64,000 nt of DNA from Lachnospiraceae bacterium AD3010. Its GTDB lineage: Bacteria > Bacillota > Clostridia > Lachnospirales > Lachnospiraceae. The DNA lies in contig KK211389.1 in the NCBI GenBank assembly GCA_000622025.1, positions 62,001 to 126,000 on the forward strand, written 5' to 3'. The translations under genes and the position numbers were made by a program. The stretch's first letter is position 1; each line of letters opens with the position of its first letter. This document shows positions 35,122 through 44,507 of the stretch, one piece after another. The notes beneath the pieces were generated by a model. It worked only from the letters and a program-made list of their open reading frames with translations. It had not been told where the DNA came from and did no database searches.

Positions 35122-35183
35122 GCAGGGTTATGCTTGTGGACACGCAGCCAATACGTTTTCCGGAGAGATTGATGAGTTTATCC
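35122..35183. repeat. Isolated end of the palindromic element
   Basis: AGGGTTATGCTTGTGGAC... GGAGAGATTGATGAGTTTATCC matches the terminal 56 bp of the elements at 10292 and 21839; the rest is missing. It lies 20 bp upstream of the CDF-like gene's promoter. Confidence 0.65.
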
Positions 35184-35203
35184 CGGGTAATGACAACAAA
35201 AAC

Positions 35204-35232
35204 TTGGCATAAATTAAGATAAAGCGTATAAT
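35204..35232 (+). promoter_or_regulatory. Promoter of the CDF-like gene, predicted leaderless
   Basis: TTGGCA, 17-bp spacer, TATAAT ending at 35232, only 7 bases before the ATG at 35240. Transcription is expected to begin on or next to the A of the start codon. Confidence 0.6.
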
Positions 35233-35239
35233 TTCGGTA

Positions 35240-36127
35240 ATGAGCAAAAGATCGGATGCATTAAATGAACAGTACAAAGTGGCGGTTTTACTCGTGGTAT
35301 GGAAGATACCCGTCTTCTTCACCTCTTTTATTGCTGCGGTTGCCAGCCGCTCTTTAGTGCTCTGGCTTGAATTCATCGAGAATGCAAGCATACTGATCCC
35401 CGGTGTTGTCCTCCTCATTCTTTCAAGGAAGCTGAACCGGAATCTGAAATTCAGATATAATTACGGTACGGAAAAGGTGGAGGCTATAACCGCCCTATGC
35501 TGCGAAATGTTCGACCTTGCCGGACTATTCTGTATCCTCCTCTTCTCAGTGAGAAGGCTTATCAATAAAGGGGGCGAGGAGGAGGGTCATCTCCTGTTTG
35601 CACTTATCGTAAGTATTGTCGGTCTCTTTATCGACTTTCTGATATACAGAAAAGAAAAAAAGCTTGCTGAGAATAATCACAGCAAGATGCTTCACACCGC
35701 CTATGTAAGCTCCCAGAAGGAGTTTGTGTTTGACTTTGTCTCCATAATAACGCTGATAGTGGGTATCATTTTCAGCGGAAGATCCTGGATCCACTATTTT
35801 GCGCCCGTTGTCAGCATACTGCTTGTTATCTCTTTTTCCGTACTTGTGCTAAAAAATCTGAAGAGATCCCTTATTGACCTTACGGATCTTACCCTGGATG
35901 AAGAAAACCAGCTCATCATTCTGAAGATCCTCTCCGAATTCTATGAGGAATACGAAGCTCTTGGTGAGGTAAAAAGCCGGATGACAGGTGCAAATATCTA
36001 TGTCGACATAGAGCTCTCATTTCCGGATGACAGGTGCTATAAGGACATAATAAAGACCGTCAGCGCCATGAAGGAAAGAGTCGCTGAGGAGCTGGGGAAG
36101 TGCACGGTTAATGTGATCATAATATAA
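35240..36127 (+). CDS. Cation diffusion facilitator-like protein with altered metal site
   Basis: 295 residues, six helices followed by a cytoplasmic ferredoxin-like domain (about 215-295), the CDF layout. The canonical Asp-x3-Asp in helix 2 and His/Asp-x3-Asp in helix 5 are replaced: helix 2 reads LEFIENAS (Glu44, Glu47/Asn48) and helix 5 reads QKEFVFDF (Glu161, Asp165). It may carry another ion or have lost transport. No Shine-Dalgarno sequence precedes the ATG; the promoter is immediately upstream, so leaderless translation is predicted. A bidirectional terminator separates it from the convergent cyclophilin gene. Confidence 0.75.
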   Translation: MSKRSDALNEQYKVAVLLVVWKIPVFFTSFIAAVASRSLVLWLEFIENASILIPGVVLLILSRKLNRNLKFRYNYGTEKVEAITALCCEMFDLAGLFCILLFSVRRLINKGGEEEGHLLFALIVSIVGLFIDFLIYRKEKKLAENNHSKMLHTAYVSSQKEFVFDFVSIITLIVGIIFSGRSWIHYFAPVVSILLVISFSVLVLKNLKRSLIDLTDLTLDEENQLIILKILSEFYEEYEALGEVKSRMTGANIYVDIELSFPDDRCYKDIIKTVSAMKERVAEELGKCTVNVIII

Positions 36128-36129
36128 AA

Positions 36130-36177
36130 GTATCTGTTCAGGGCCCTCCGGATTCCGAACAGATACAATGGTTTTTC
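36130..36177. terminator. Bidirectional terminator
   Basis: GTATCTGTTC and GAACAGATAC form a 10-bp stem (36130-36166); plus strand continues to GGTTTTTC, minus strand to TTTTAT. It serves the convergent CDF-like and cyclophilin genes. Confidence 0.75.
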
Positions 36178-36178
36178 T

Positions 36179-36709
36179 TCAGATCTTTTCCGGCTCCGGA
36201 TATTCCTCTCCGAAGGTTTCTACGGTGACCCTCTCCATTCTCTGTGTCTCATAGGGTCTGTCGTCAGGCGCGGTTGCCGTATCAGCGATCTTATCAACGA
36301 TCTCTATCCCCTCCGTTATCCTTCCGAAAGCCGCATATTCCCCGTCAAGATGCGGCGAATCCTTATGCATGATAAAGAACTGGCTTCCGGCCGAATCTGG
36401 GATCATAGTCCGCGCCATGGAAAGGACCCCTCGTTCATGCTTTAATTCATTGGAAAAGCCGTTATTCGTAAACTCTCCCCTGATAGAATAACCGGGGCCG
36501 CCCATACCTGTGCCCTCCGGATCTCCTCCCTGAAGCATAAAGCCGCTTATTACCCTGTGGAAGATCACACCGTCATAAAACCCTTTTTTGATAAGTGAGA
36601 TAAAATTATTGACCGTATTCGGCGCAATATCAGGATACAGCTCCGCCTTCATAATATCTCCGTTTTCCATTTCAATTGTTACAACCGGTTTTTTTCTCTT
36701 TTCAGACAT
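36179..36709 (-). CDS. Cyclophilin-type peptidyl-prolyl cis-trans isomerase
   Basis: 176 residues, no signal peptide, so cytoplasmic. Cyclophilin core is intact: VIFHRVISGFMLQGGDPEGTGMGGPGYSIRGEF contains the catalytic Arg and Phe, followed by LSMART, SAGSQFFIMH and AAFGRI. Bacterial short form. It follows polC by 38 bp and is the last gene of that transcription unit. Confidence 0.93.
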   Translation of the reverse strand: MSEKRKKPVVTIEMENGDIMKAELYPDIAPNTVNNFISLIKKGFYDGVIFHRVISGFMLQGGDPEGTGMGGPGYSIRGEFTNNGFSNELKHERGVLSMARTMIPDSAGSQFFIMHKDSPHLDGEYAAFGRITEGIEIVDKIADTATAPDDRPYETQRMERVTVETFGEEYPEPEKI

Positions 36710-36747
36710 TTTTTCCTCCTGTTAATGATTGATCCGGATGCCAAAAA

Positions 36748-39700
36748 TCACACTCCGATATAGTCAAAAAGTGAAAGCTGGTTACTCTCCGGAATATTAC
36801 TTAGTATCCCAAGCTCCTTAAGCTTATCTGCCTTTAATTTTGAGCAGCCCGTGCGGCTGATAAAATCCTCGATCGACAGGAAATCTCCCTTATCCCTTGT
36901 ACTTTTAAGGGCCGCCGAAAGATCATCCGCATCCTTTTCCCCGAAGCCCGCTATGGAAGATAGAGGCGGCATAATATATTTATCATCAATCTGCCGGAAG
37001 TACTTGGGATCTGAGGTGAAGAGATCGATATGCTTAAAATCAAAGCCCCTTGCATACATCTCCTGCACAAGCTGCATGTCCTTCATGGCGTCAAGCTCAG
37101 TCTGCGACATTTTTTTCTTTCCCACGAGATCCAGCTTGTCCTTCAGATCCTTGTAGGCCTCCTTCAGCTTTTCCGGTCCCCTGCACATGGTCTCATAATC
37201 AATGTCCGCCCTGATGGAGAAAAAGGCGGAATAATATGCAAGAGGACGGTTGATCTTAAACCAGGCAACCCGCCATGCCATCATTACATAGGCCACGGCA
37301 TGGGCCTTTGGAAACATATATTTGATCTTCAGACAGGAATCCATGTACCAGTCAGGCACGTTATTTTCCTGCATTCCGGCCTTCATCTCATCCTTTAAGC
37401 CCTTACCCTTTCTCACCGACTCCATGGTCTTAAAGGAAAGGGAAGGATCCATTCCCTTATTCATAAGATAGAGCATTATATCGTCACGGCAGCAGATACA
37501 TTCTGACAAAGTCATGCCCTTATCCTTTATAAGAAGTTCAGCATTCCCAAGCCAGACATCCGTTCCGTGGGATAGACCGGAAATACGCACAAGATCCGTG
37601 AAGCATCTGGGATGGGTGTCCACAAGCATCTGTATAACAAAATCGGTGCCGTATTCAGGAATACCGAGGGAGCCTGTCTTACAGCCTCCAATATCCTCAG
37701 GCTTTACTCCTAAAATCTCCGGACTGTTAAAAAGACTCATAACCTCCTTATCATCAAAGGATATATCATTGATATCAACCCCTGTGGCATCAACGAGGAA
37801 CTTTATCATAGTGGGATCATCGTGCCCCAGTATATCAAGCTTTAACAGGTTATGATCTATTGAATGATAATCAAAATGGGTGGTTACAGGCTTCTTCTGG
37901 TCATTTGCAGGGTGCTGCCTCGGAGTAAAGGAGTCGATCTCCTCACCTCTCGGAAGCACGATGATCCCTCCGGGATGCTGTCCCGTGGTACTTAATACAC
38001 CTTCACATCCCTTTGCAAGCCTGTCAAGCTCCGGCTGTCTCTTATGCTCATTATGAAGAGGGTCCTCAAAATACTTTTTCGTGTACCCGTATGCCGTTTT
38101 GTCCTTTACGGCCGTGGTGGTCCCGGCCCTGAAGGTCTGTCCGGCCCCGAAGATGACCTCCGTATACTTATGAGCCTTACTCTGATATTCTCCGGAGAAA
38201 TTCAGATCTATATCCGGTTCCTTGTCTCCCTTGAAGCCGAGGAAGGTCTCAAAGGGGATATCGAAGCCCATCTTCTTAAGCTTCTCTCCGCAATTTGGAC
38301 ATACGGCATCCGGAAGATCACAGCCGCATAAGCCTTCACTTTTTGCCTTTTTTACGTTCTCAGATTCAAAATCCGAATAGTGGCATTTGGGGCAGAGGTA
38401 GTGGGGCGGCAGGGAATTGACCTCGGTTATCCCGGACATAAACGCCGCAAAGGAGGAGCCGACGGATCCACGGCTTCCGACAAGATAGCCGTCCTCATTA
38501 CTCTTCCATACAAGCTTCTGTGCGATAACGTACATAACCGCATAGCCGTTTCCGATAATGGATTTTAGTTCTCTTTCCAGTCTTTCGCTAACCTGCAGAG
38601 GAGGGTTCTCTCCGTAGAGCTCCTTCGCTCTGTTATAGCAGATATCCCTTAAGATCTTATCTGAATTCTCGATAACAGGCGGTGCCTTGTCGGGGCGGAC
38701 CGGGGATATACAATCGATCATATCCGCTATCATATTGGGATTCTCTATTACTACCTCTTCAGCCTTTCTGTCCCCGAGATATGCGAATTCATCCAGCATC
38801 TCTTCGGTGGTCCTTAAGAAAAGAGGCGCCTGCTCGTCAGCATCCTTAAAGCCTTTACTGAACATTATTATACGCCGGAAAACCTCATCCTCCGGATTCA
38901 GAAAATGAACATCACAGGTGGCGCATACCGGTTTATTGAATCTGCTGCCAAGGCGCACTATCTCCTTATTTATATCCTGAAGGTCCTCTACGGTCTTTGC
39001 GTACTTTCCCTCTCTTATAAGGAATTCATTGTTTCCTGTTGGCTGTATCTCGAGATAGTCATAGAAATCTACGATCTCCGCGATCCTCTCCTTAGGTTCG
39101 TTCCTTTCGATGGCTCTGTAGAGCTCGCCTGCCTCACAGGCACTGCCAAGTATAAGACCCTCCCGGTGCTCCGATAAAAGGGAACGGGGAATCCTTGGTC
39201 TTCTCTGGAAATAGCTTAAGTTTGACTCTGAAACAAGCTTATAGAGATTGATCCTTCCGGTCTCATTTTTTGCGAGAATGATGATATGGTAGTAGGGCAG
39301 CTTCTTTATGGTATTTGCTCCCACCCGGTCATACTGTTTCAGATCATTAAGAACCTCTACCTTATCAGCATACTCATTCTTAAGCTTTTCAAGAAGCCTT
39401 GTAAGTATCCCTCCGGCAGCTGCAGCGTCATCAACCGCCCTGTGATGGTTTTCGAGAGAAACCTGAAGTGCCTCGCATAGCGTATCCAGCTTGTGATTTG
39501 TAAGCTCCGGAAGGAGCATCCTTCCGAGACCCATGGTATCAAGTATGGTCTTATCAAAGCTTAAGCCGGTATCCCTGGCCTTCTCACGTATAAAGCCGGT
39601 ATCAAAGGCTGCATTATGTGCAACGATCACCGCATTTTCCGCAAAGGACAGGAAACGGGGAAGCACCTTGTCTATGGTATCCGCAGTATTTACCATGGAA

Positions 39701-41268
39701 TCATTTATCCCGGTAAGCTTTTCTATTTCCGCGGGTATTGGTATCTCAGGGTTCACAAATTCCCCGAAGGATGCAGCCACCTGTCCCTTCTCTATACGGA
39801 CGGCACCGATCTCTATTATCCTGTCGCTTACAGGCGAGAAGCCGGTGGTCTCTATATCAAAGACCACATAGTCCTGGTCAAATCCGGCGTATTCCCTTCT
39901 GTCGCCCTTTCCCTCAGTCCAGACTATACGGTTTGCATCATCCACAAGGTAGCCCTCGCAGCCGTATATTATCTTGAAATCGGGATTTTTAAGCTTTTCC
40001 TTTGCGTGGCTTGCCGCCGGAAAGGCAAGGACATTGCCATGATCTGTGATTGCGATACTGTTCCATCCCCAGGAATCAGCCGTTTTCATAATGGACTCCA
40101 CGCTGCTCACACCATCCATTTCGGAATAGCTTGTATGGCAGTGGAGCTCTGTTCTCTTTACGGGAGAAAGATCCCTTCTTTCTTTAATAAATGATCCGGT
40201 CTTTCTTATTCCCCTTATGGAGGTTATACACACATCATGATCAAAGGTATCTATCTCAGCCATTCCCTTAAGCTTTACAAAAATCCCTTTTCCCCCATTT
40301 TCAAGTTCTGCAGCTCCGAGTCTCTCTCTGATCTCCGGAAGCTCTTCATTACTTACAAACAGCTTGAAGGTTATGGAATCCGTGTAATCCGTGATACTCA
40401 GGATAAGAACGAACTTTCCATTTTTGATCGCTCTTTCCTTGTAGGAGATTAGCTGACCCCTTATTACCACCTCACCTATGGGACCAACGATATCCTTTAT
40501 GGGTATGGGATCCTCCTTTACATCCGATCTGTATATTACATCCGGATCAGAGTTCTGCCTCCTTGCGGGTCTTCTTGTAAAGCTGCCCTTCCCTCCTGCA
40601 GCCTTTCCGGTCTTATCATTATTCTGCTTATCCTTCGGGCTCTCCGCTTTTTCCGGCTGCCCCCTGTCCTTCCTGCTTCCTATGAGCTCACTGAATTCTC
40701 TCTTTAATTCCTCCTCGACCTTCCGCCTTTCAAGGGATACCTCACCCTTTTTATAGGACAGTCGGACCTCTGTCCTGATCCCGAATCTTATATTAAAAAC
40801 ATTGGAAAAGTATTCCGAAAGGTCATAGGCATATCTCTCAGCCTCTTTTCCGAAGATCATATCCTCCGGAACACTTAAGGAAATAACGTTCCCGCTGCAG
40901 CTTATTTCGGAATTCCTGTACAGCTGGTTTATGATCGGATACTCTTCTCTAAGCTCCAGCTCCATTGATTCAAGGTAGCTGTTAAAAATACCCTCTGTGC
41001 TGAATTCACCCTTCAAGCTGAAGGATTCGTGTATCCTCGGAACTACTCCGGTATTTTTAAAAACCTGTTTCTTAAGCTCCCTTTCTGCACGAAAGACCGT
41101 TTCCTTATCAATTACGGAAGTACTGACGAGATAGATATGGAATTCTTTTCTGTCCCGGCTTCTTAATATCTTTTTTATTCTTACACCATTAAAAAGCCCC
41201 TGCATTTCTGACGGGAGCTCTAATGTGGGAAATACTTCAAAAAAAGCCTTACTTTCCATAGTTATCAA
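36748..41268 (-). CDS. polC: DNA polymerase III alpha subunit, PolC type
   Basis: 1506 residues, the main replicative polymerase of Firmicutes. Order of parts: N-terminal domain (1-215), a charged linker, an OB domain (about 265-365), PHP domain (from ELHCHTSYSEMDG) split by the DEDD 3'-5' exonuclease (YVVFDIETTGFSP to HRAVDDAAA, about 470-635), then the polymerase core with a zinc-binding CPKC...CPNC insertion and catalytic acids in EPDIDLNFSGEYQ and LKLDILGHDD, ending with helix-hairpin-helix and tail segments. Start: TTG 41268 has AAGGA at good spacing; ATG 41259 is an alternative. It overlaps ispG by 20 bp. Confidence 0.97.
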   Translation of the reverse strand: MITMESKAFFEVFPTLELPSEMQGLFNGVRIKKILRSRDRKEFHIYLVSTSVIDKETVFRAERELKKQVFKNTGVVPRIHESFSLKGEFSTEGIFNSYLESMELELREEYPIINQLYRNSEISCSGNVISLSVPEDMIFGKEAERYAYDLSEYFSNVFNIRFGIRTEVRLSYKKGEVSLERRKVEEELKREFSELIGSRKDRGQPEKAESPKDKQNNDKTGKAAGGKGSFTRRPARRQNSDPDVIYRSDVKEDPIPIKDIVGPIGEVVIRGQLISYKERAIKNGKFVLILSITDYTDSITFKLFVSNEELPEIRERLGAAELENGGKGIFVKLKGMAEIDTFDHDVCITSIRGIRKTGSFIKERRDLSPVKRTELHCHTSYSEMDGVSSVESIMKTADSWGWNSIAITDHGNVLAFPAASHAKEKLKNPDFKIIYGCEGYLVDDANRIVWTEGKGDRREYAGFDQDYVVFDIETTGFSPVSDRIIEIGAVRIEKGQVAASFGEFVNPEIPIPAEIEKLTGINDSMVNTADTIDKVLPRFLSFAENAVIVAHNAAFDTGFIREKARDTGLSFDKTILDTMGLGRMLLPELTNHKLDTLCEALQVSLENHHRAVDDAAAAGGILTRLLEKLKNEYADKVEVLNDLKQYDRVGANTIKKLPYYHIIILAKNETGRINLYKLVSESNLSYFQRRPRIPRSLLSEHREGLILGSACEAGELYRAIERNEPKERIAEIVDFYDYLEIQPTGNNEFLIREGKYAKTVEDLQDINKEIVRLGSRFNKPVCATCDVHFLNPEDEVFRRIIMFSKGFKDADEQAPLFLRTTEEMLDEFAYLGDRKAEEVVIENPNMIADMIDCISPVRPDKAPPVIENSDKILRDICYNRAKELYGENPPLQVSERLERELKSIIGNGYAVMYVIAQKLVWKSNEDGYLVGSRGSVGSSFAAFMSGITEVNSLPPHYLCPKCHYSDFESENVKKAKSEGLCGCDLPDAVCPNCGEKLKKMGFDIPFETFLGFKGDKEPDIDLNFSGEYQSKAHKYTEVIFGAGQTFRAGTTTAVKDKTAYGYTKKYFEDPLHNEHKRQPELDRLAKGCEGVLSTTGQHPGGIIVLPRGEEIDSFTPRQHPANDQKKPVTTHFDYHSIDHNLLKLDILGHDDPTMIKFLVDATGVDINDISFDDKEVMSLFNSPEILGVKPEDIGGCKTGSLGIPEYGTDFVIQMLVDTHPRCFTDLVRISGLSHGTDVWLGNAELLIKDKGMTLSECICCRDDIMLYLMNKGMDPSLSFKTMESVRKGKGLKDEMKAGMQENNVPDWYMDSCLKIKYMFPKAHAVAYVMMAWRVAWFKINRPLAYYSAFFSIRADIDYETMCRGPEKLKEAYKDLKDKLDLVGKKKMSQTELDAMKDMQLVQEMYARGFDFKHIDLFTSDPKYFRQIDDKYIMPPLSSIAGFGEKDADDLSAALKSTRDKGDFLSIEDFISRTGCSKLKADKLKELGILSNIPESNQLSLFDYIGV

Positions 41269-42304
41269 GTTCTTCCTTAAGTGCGGAAAGAAGCTCTTCT
41301 TCCTTAACCTTTTTTACTATCTCGCCCTTCCGGAAAAGAAGACCTTCCCCGTCTCCGCCGGCAACACCTATATCCGCTTCCTTTGCTTCTCCCGGCCCGT
41401 TTACGGCGCAGCCCATGACCGCCACCTTCAGGTTAAGGTCATAGCTCATCACCATCTTTTCAACCTGGTTTGCGAGGCCGATAAGATCTATCCTGGTCCT
41501 TCCGCAGGTAGGGCAGGAAACGACCTCCACTCCGCCTGTCCTTAGTCCCAGGGTCCTTAAGATGATCTTTGCGCTTCTTACCTCCTCCACCGGATCTCCC
41601 GTCAGGGAAACCCTTATGGTATCTCCGATCCCGCGGCTGAGAATCAGTCCCAGCCCTATGGAGGATTTGATATTGCCGCTAACAACGGTCCCGGCCTCCG
41701 TAATGCCGACGTGAAGCGGATAAGAGGTTTTATCCGCGATCAGACTGTAGGCATCAACACATAAAAGAACGTTACTTGACTTAATGCTTATGACTATATT
41801 ATCGTAACCGTTTTCCTCAATAAGACGGGTCTTTTCCAGAGCACTCTCCACAAGCCCCTCGGGTGTGACGGCGCCGTATTTTTCAAGGTATTTCTTTTCA
41901 AGGGAGCCGGAATTAACACCGACCCTTATGGGTACTCCCCTTTCCTTACAGGCAGTGACGACCTTCCTTAAATTATCCTCTCCACCGATATTACCGGGAT
42001 TTATCCTTATCTTATCTGCCCCGTTTTCCACGGCGGCGATCGCCATCCTGTAATCAAAATGTATGTCTGCCACAAGAGGTATATGTATCCTTTTCTTTAT
42101 CTCCTTTATGGCTTCCGCTGCGGCACTGTCCGGAACAGTACAGCGTATGATCTCGCATCCTGCTTCCTCTAAGGACAGTATCTGCCGGACGGTGGCCTCC
42201 GTATCATCAGTCCTGGTATTACACATGGACTGGATAAGAATGGGAGCGCCCCCTCCGATCTCCCTGTCACCGATATGAACTTTTTTTGTATGGTCTCTGA
42301 ACAT
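41249..42304 (-). CDS. ispG: 4-hydroxy-3-methylbut-2-en-1-yl diphosphate synthase
   Basis: 351 residues. Converts MEcPP to HMBPP in the MEP isoprenoid pathway using a [4Fe-4S] cluster. The cluster ligands are the Cys residues in VSCPTCGRT and VMGCAVNGPGE, and the Glu of the latter motif is the apical ligand. TIM-barrel features such as PLVADIHFDYR and KIRINPGNIG are normal. Standard bacterial length. It is preceded after 13 bp by the Ig-like membrane protein and followed by polC, an order common in Firmicutes. dxr, from the same pathway, lies about 6 kb upstream. Confidence 0.96.
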   Translation of the reverse strand: MFRDHTKKVHIGDREIGGGAPILIQSMCNTRTDDTEATVRQILSLEEAGCEIIRCTVPDSAAAEAIKEIKKRIHIPLVADIHFDYRMAIAAVENGADKIRINPGNIGGEDNLRKVVTACKERGVPIRVGVNSGSLEKKYLEKYGAVTPEGLVESALEKTRLIEENGYDNIVISIKSSNVLLCVDAYSLIADKTSYPLHVGITEAGTVVSGNIKSSIGLGLILSRGIGDTIRVSLTGDPVEEVRSAKIILRTLGLRTGGVEVVSCPTCGRTRIDLIGLANQVEKMVMSYDLNLKVAVMGCAVNGPGEAKEADIGVAGGDGEGLLFRKGEIVKKVKEEELLSALKEELDNYGK

Positions 42305-42317
42305 GGGTCTTATTATA

Positions 42318-44474
42318 TCACTCTCTGCTGTTTCTTTCCATTACGGGCCCAACGATCAGTATCAGCATCCCTGCAATAAGGAGAAACAGGGCAGCTATAA
42401 GTATGATCGGTATGATAGTTATTTCCCTTCTGTATATTGTCCTCTCCCTTCCGCTTTTTGATGGACCTGCATGGTTTTCACTTATTCCTCTTTCCTGCTT
42501 CTCTTCCTTTATGAGATAAATCTCCCCGGCAGAAACCTGTTTTACCTTCTTCTTTCCTTCACTCTTTTTATTATTTACAGCGTTTTCAGACAGGGTATTA
42601 AGCGACACACTGCTGCCCTTTTTATTGCTTACTATCAGAAATTCCGCGCTTTCCTCCGTACTGTGTCCGAGCTCGTCAGTAGCGCTTATCTTCAGGATAT
42701 ATTTGCCGGGCTCTCTTATCCCGTGGCCGTCGTATTCCCGTCCTGACAGGGTCATCCTGCCGTTAACATAGGTGTAATCTTCGATGGAGCTTAAAGGATC
42801 GGAGTCAACGGAAAAATAATTAAAAGTCTTTCTGTCAATGTCCTTTAAGCTGTCAACAACGGGGGATGAGCGGTCGATTGTGAAATAACCGTATTCCTCA
42901 TATATATTTCCCCTGTCCTCTATCTCATAATGCACCACATAATTTCCCTCATCCGAAATCTCTATTTCTCCGGGCTCCGACTCATACACGCTTGCAAGCT
43001 CACCGTCCATATCATGTCTTTCGATATAAACCCTGCCTTCGTCAGGAAAGCTGTTGCTTATCCCTGCTTCTATCCGTACTTTCCCTTCTGTTTTCTGGAA
43101 ATTACTAAAGCCTCTTAAGAACATCTCCGGAGTTTCATCAAATCCGCTTTCATTATCCCTGATCTTTTCCTTTTTTTCCTCCTTATCAAGATTGAAATCA
43201 TAGGAGCTCCTGTTTCCGAGGATATCCGTAGCCTCAAGCTTCAGGCTGTTCTTTCCATCCTTAAGCTTCTCTGTTTTAACCTTGCTTTCTATGCCTCCCG
43301 TCTTTTCACCCTTAAATTCTCTTTCCTCCAAAAGCTCCCCATTAAGGAAGAGGGAAAGCTTCCCTAAGCCGGAAAGACTGTCCCCCGCATCAAATAAAAG
43401 CCTGAGTCCCATCCTTCCTTTGTTTTCCGCCTTAAACACCCTGTTCTTTAATACCGGGCCAGAGTCGTCTATCAATATACGGGGACATATCAGCTCATCC
43501 GAAATATTTCCGGCTCTGTCTGAAGAACGTATGGACACTACACCCTCAAAACAGGGGGAAAGCTGCAGGCTGTCACCGTATGCCTCATATTCGCTTTTAT
43601 TAATGGAATTCACTACATGAAAGATAAAGTGATCTGTTCCCGAAAGATGATCCTCTGCTTCCGGAGTTATCACAACAGCTCCTTTTGATAGAAAGCTCTC
43701 TCCGTTCCTCATACTCTTCTCCCCGGAGGACTTCACGGACACGTCTTTTATCTCCGGACTGCTGTTATCATATATAAAGTGCTCTATATCCATGGGCACC
43801 CTTGTTTCTATACCCCATCCGTCCACTGCAGTAAGTGATAAATCATACTCTCCTTCCTCAAATACAAATTCCGCTGTTTTTCCCTCTATCTCCTTTTTCT
43901 GCTCCTCTCCGTTTTTATTCACATACAGATATGACCGAAGCTCGGCCGGGCTTTCTATCCTTAATACCGGCGCTTTTCCGCTTAATATAACCTCCTCTTC
44001 TCCGCCTATTTTTTCAAAGCTTAGCTCTGATAGAGGAAGGCTCTCCTCACTTCCCTTATATAGAACAGAGAAACCAAAAGGCAGGCTTTTATCCCTTTCG
44101 GTCTCACCACTTATCCTGTCAAGCCATATAAAGTCAAGCTCCCTATCCTCCTTAACATCCAGTCTGAAGCTTTCGTGAACCGGAGTATATATTTCCCTGC
44201 CGTCGATCACTTCCTTTTCACAGAAAATCCAGTTCCTGTTCCTGTCTTCCTTTGCCTCCGGTTCCCTGATCCCGGAAAAAGTGAAAATGATATCTGATGT
44301 GGCAAGATACCTTCCCTTTTCATCTATATTTACAGTATTGCCCGCAATATCGGTAACTGTGAAGCTTTCCTTCGAAAAGGCTGTCAAAACAATGAAGGTA
44401 TTCAGTAAAAATACGATAAATACCGTGATCGTAAGCATCATCCATCTTCTTATCATTAATTTTTTTGTCCTCAT
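42318..44474 (-). CDS. Large extracellular Ig-like/cadherin-like membrane protein
   Basis: 718 residues, N-terminal membrane segment (residues 11-33), a long exported region of beta-rich repeats and a C-terminal membrane helix (about 685-710) with a short basic tail. The exported part has repeated Ig-like units of the type found in bacterial surface proteins (RIDDSGPVLKNRVFKAEN, DRSSPVVDSLKDID, LKISATDELGHSTEESAEFLI), with DxSxPxI and AxDxxGN/H motifs. It begins 33 bp after the Ser/Thr kinase gene, so the two are cotranscribed and could form a receptor/kinase pair. Function unknown. Confidence 0.65.
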   Translation of the reverse strand: MRTKKLMIRRWMMLTITVFIVFLLNTFIVLTAFSKESFTVTDIAGNTVNIDEKGRYLATSDIIFTFSGIREPEAKEDRNRNWIFCEKEVIDGREIYTPVHESFRLDVKEDRELDFIWLDRISGETERDKSLPFGFSVLYKGSEESLPLSELSFEKIGGEEEVILSGKAPVLRIESPAELRSYLYVNKNGEEQKKEIEGKTAEFVFEEGEYDLSLTAVDGWGIETRVPMDIEHFIYDNSSPEIKDVSVKSSGEKSMRNGESFLSKGAVVITPEAEDHLSGTDHFIFHVVNSINKSEYEAYGDSLQLSPCFEGVVSIRSSDRAGNISDELICPRILIDDSGPVLKNRVFKAENKGRMGLRLLFDAGDSLSGLGKLSLFLNGELLEEREFKGEKTGGIESKVKTEKLKDGKNSLKLEATDILGNRSSYDFNLDKEEKKEKIRDNESGFDETPEMFLRGFSNFQKTEGKVRIEAGISNSFPDEGRVYIERHDMDGELASVYESEPGEIEISDEGNYVVHYEIEDRGNIYEEYGYFTIDRSSPVVDSLKDIDRKTFNYFSVDSDPLSSIEDYTYVNGRMTLSGREYDGHGIREPGKYILKISATDELGHSTEESAEFLIVSNKKGSSVSLNTLSENAVNNKKSEGKKKVKQVSAGEIYLIKEEKQERGISENHAGPSKSGRERTIYRREITIIPIILIAALFLLIAGMLILIVGPVMERNSRE

Positions 44475-44507
44475 ACTCTTCTCCCTTCTTTAAGCGCCTT
44501 CAGGCCT

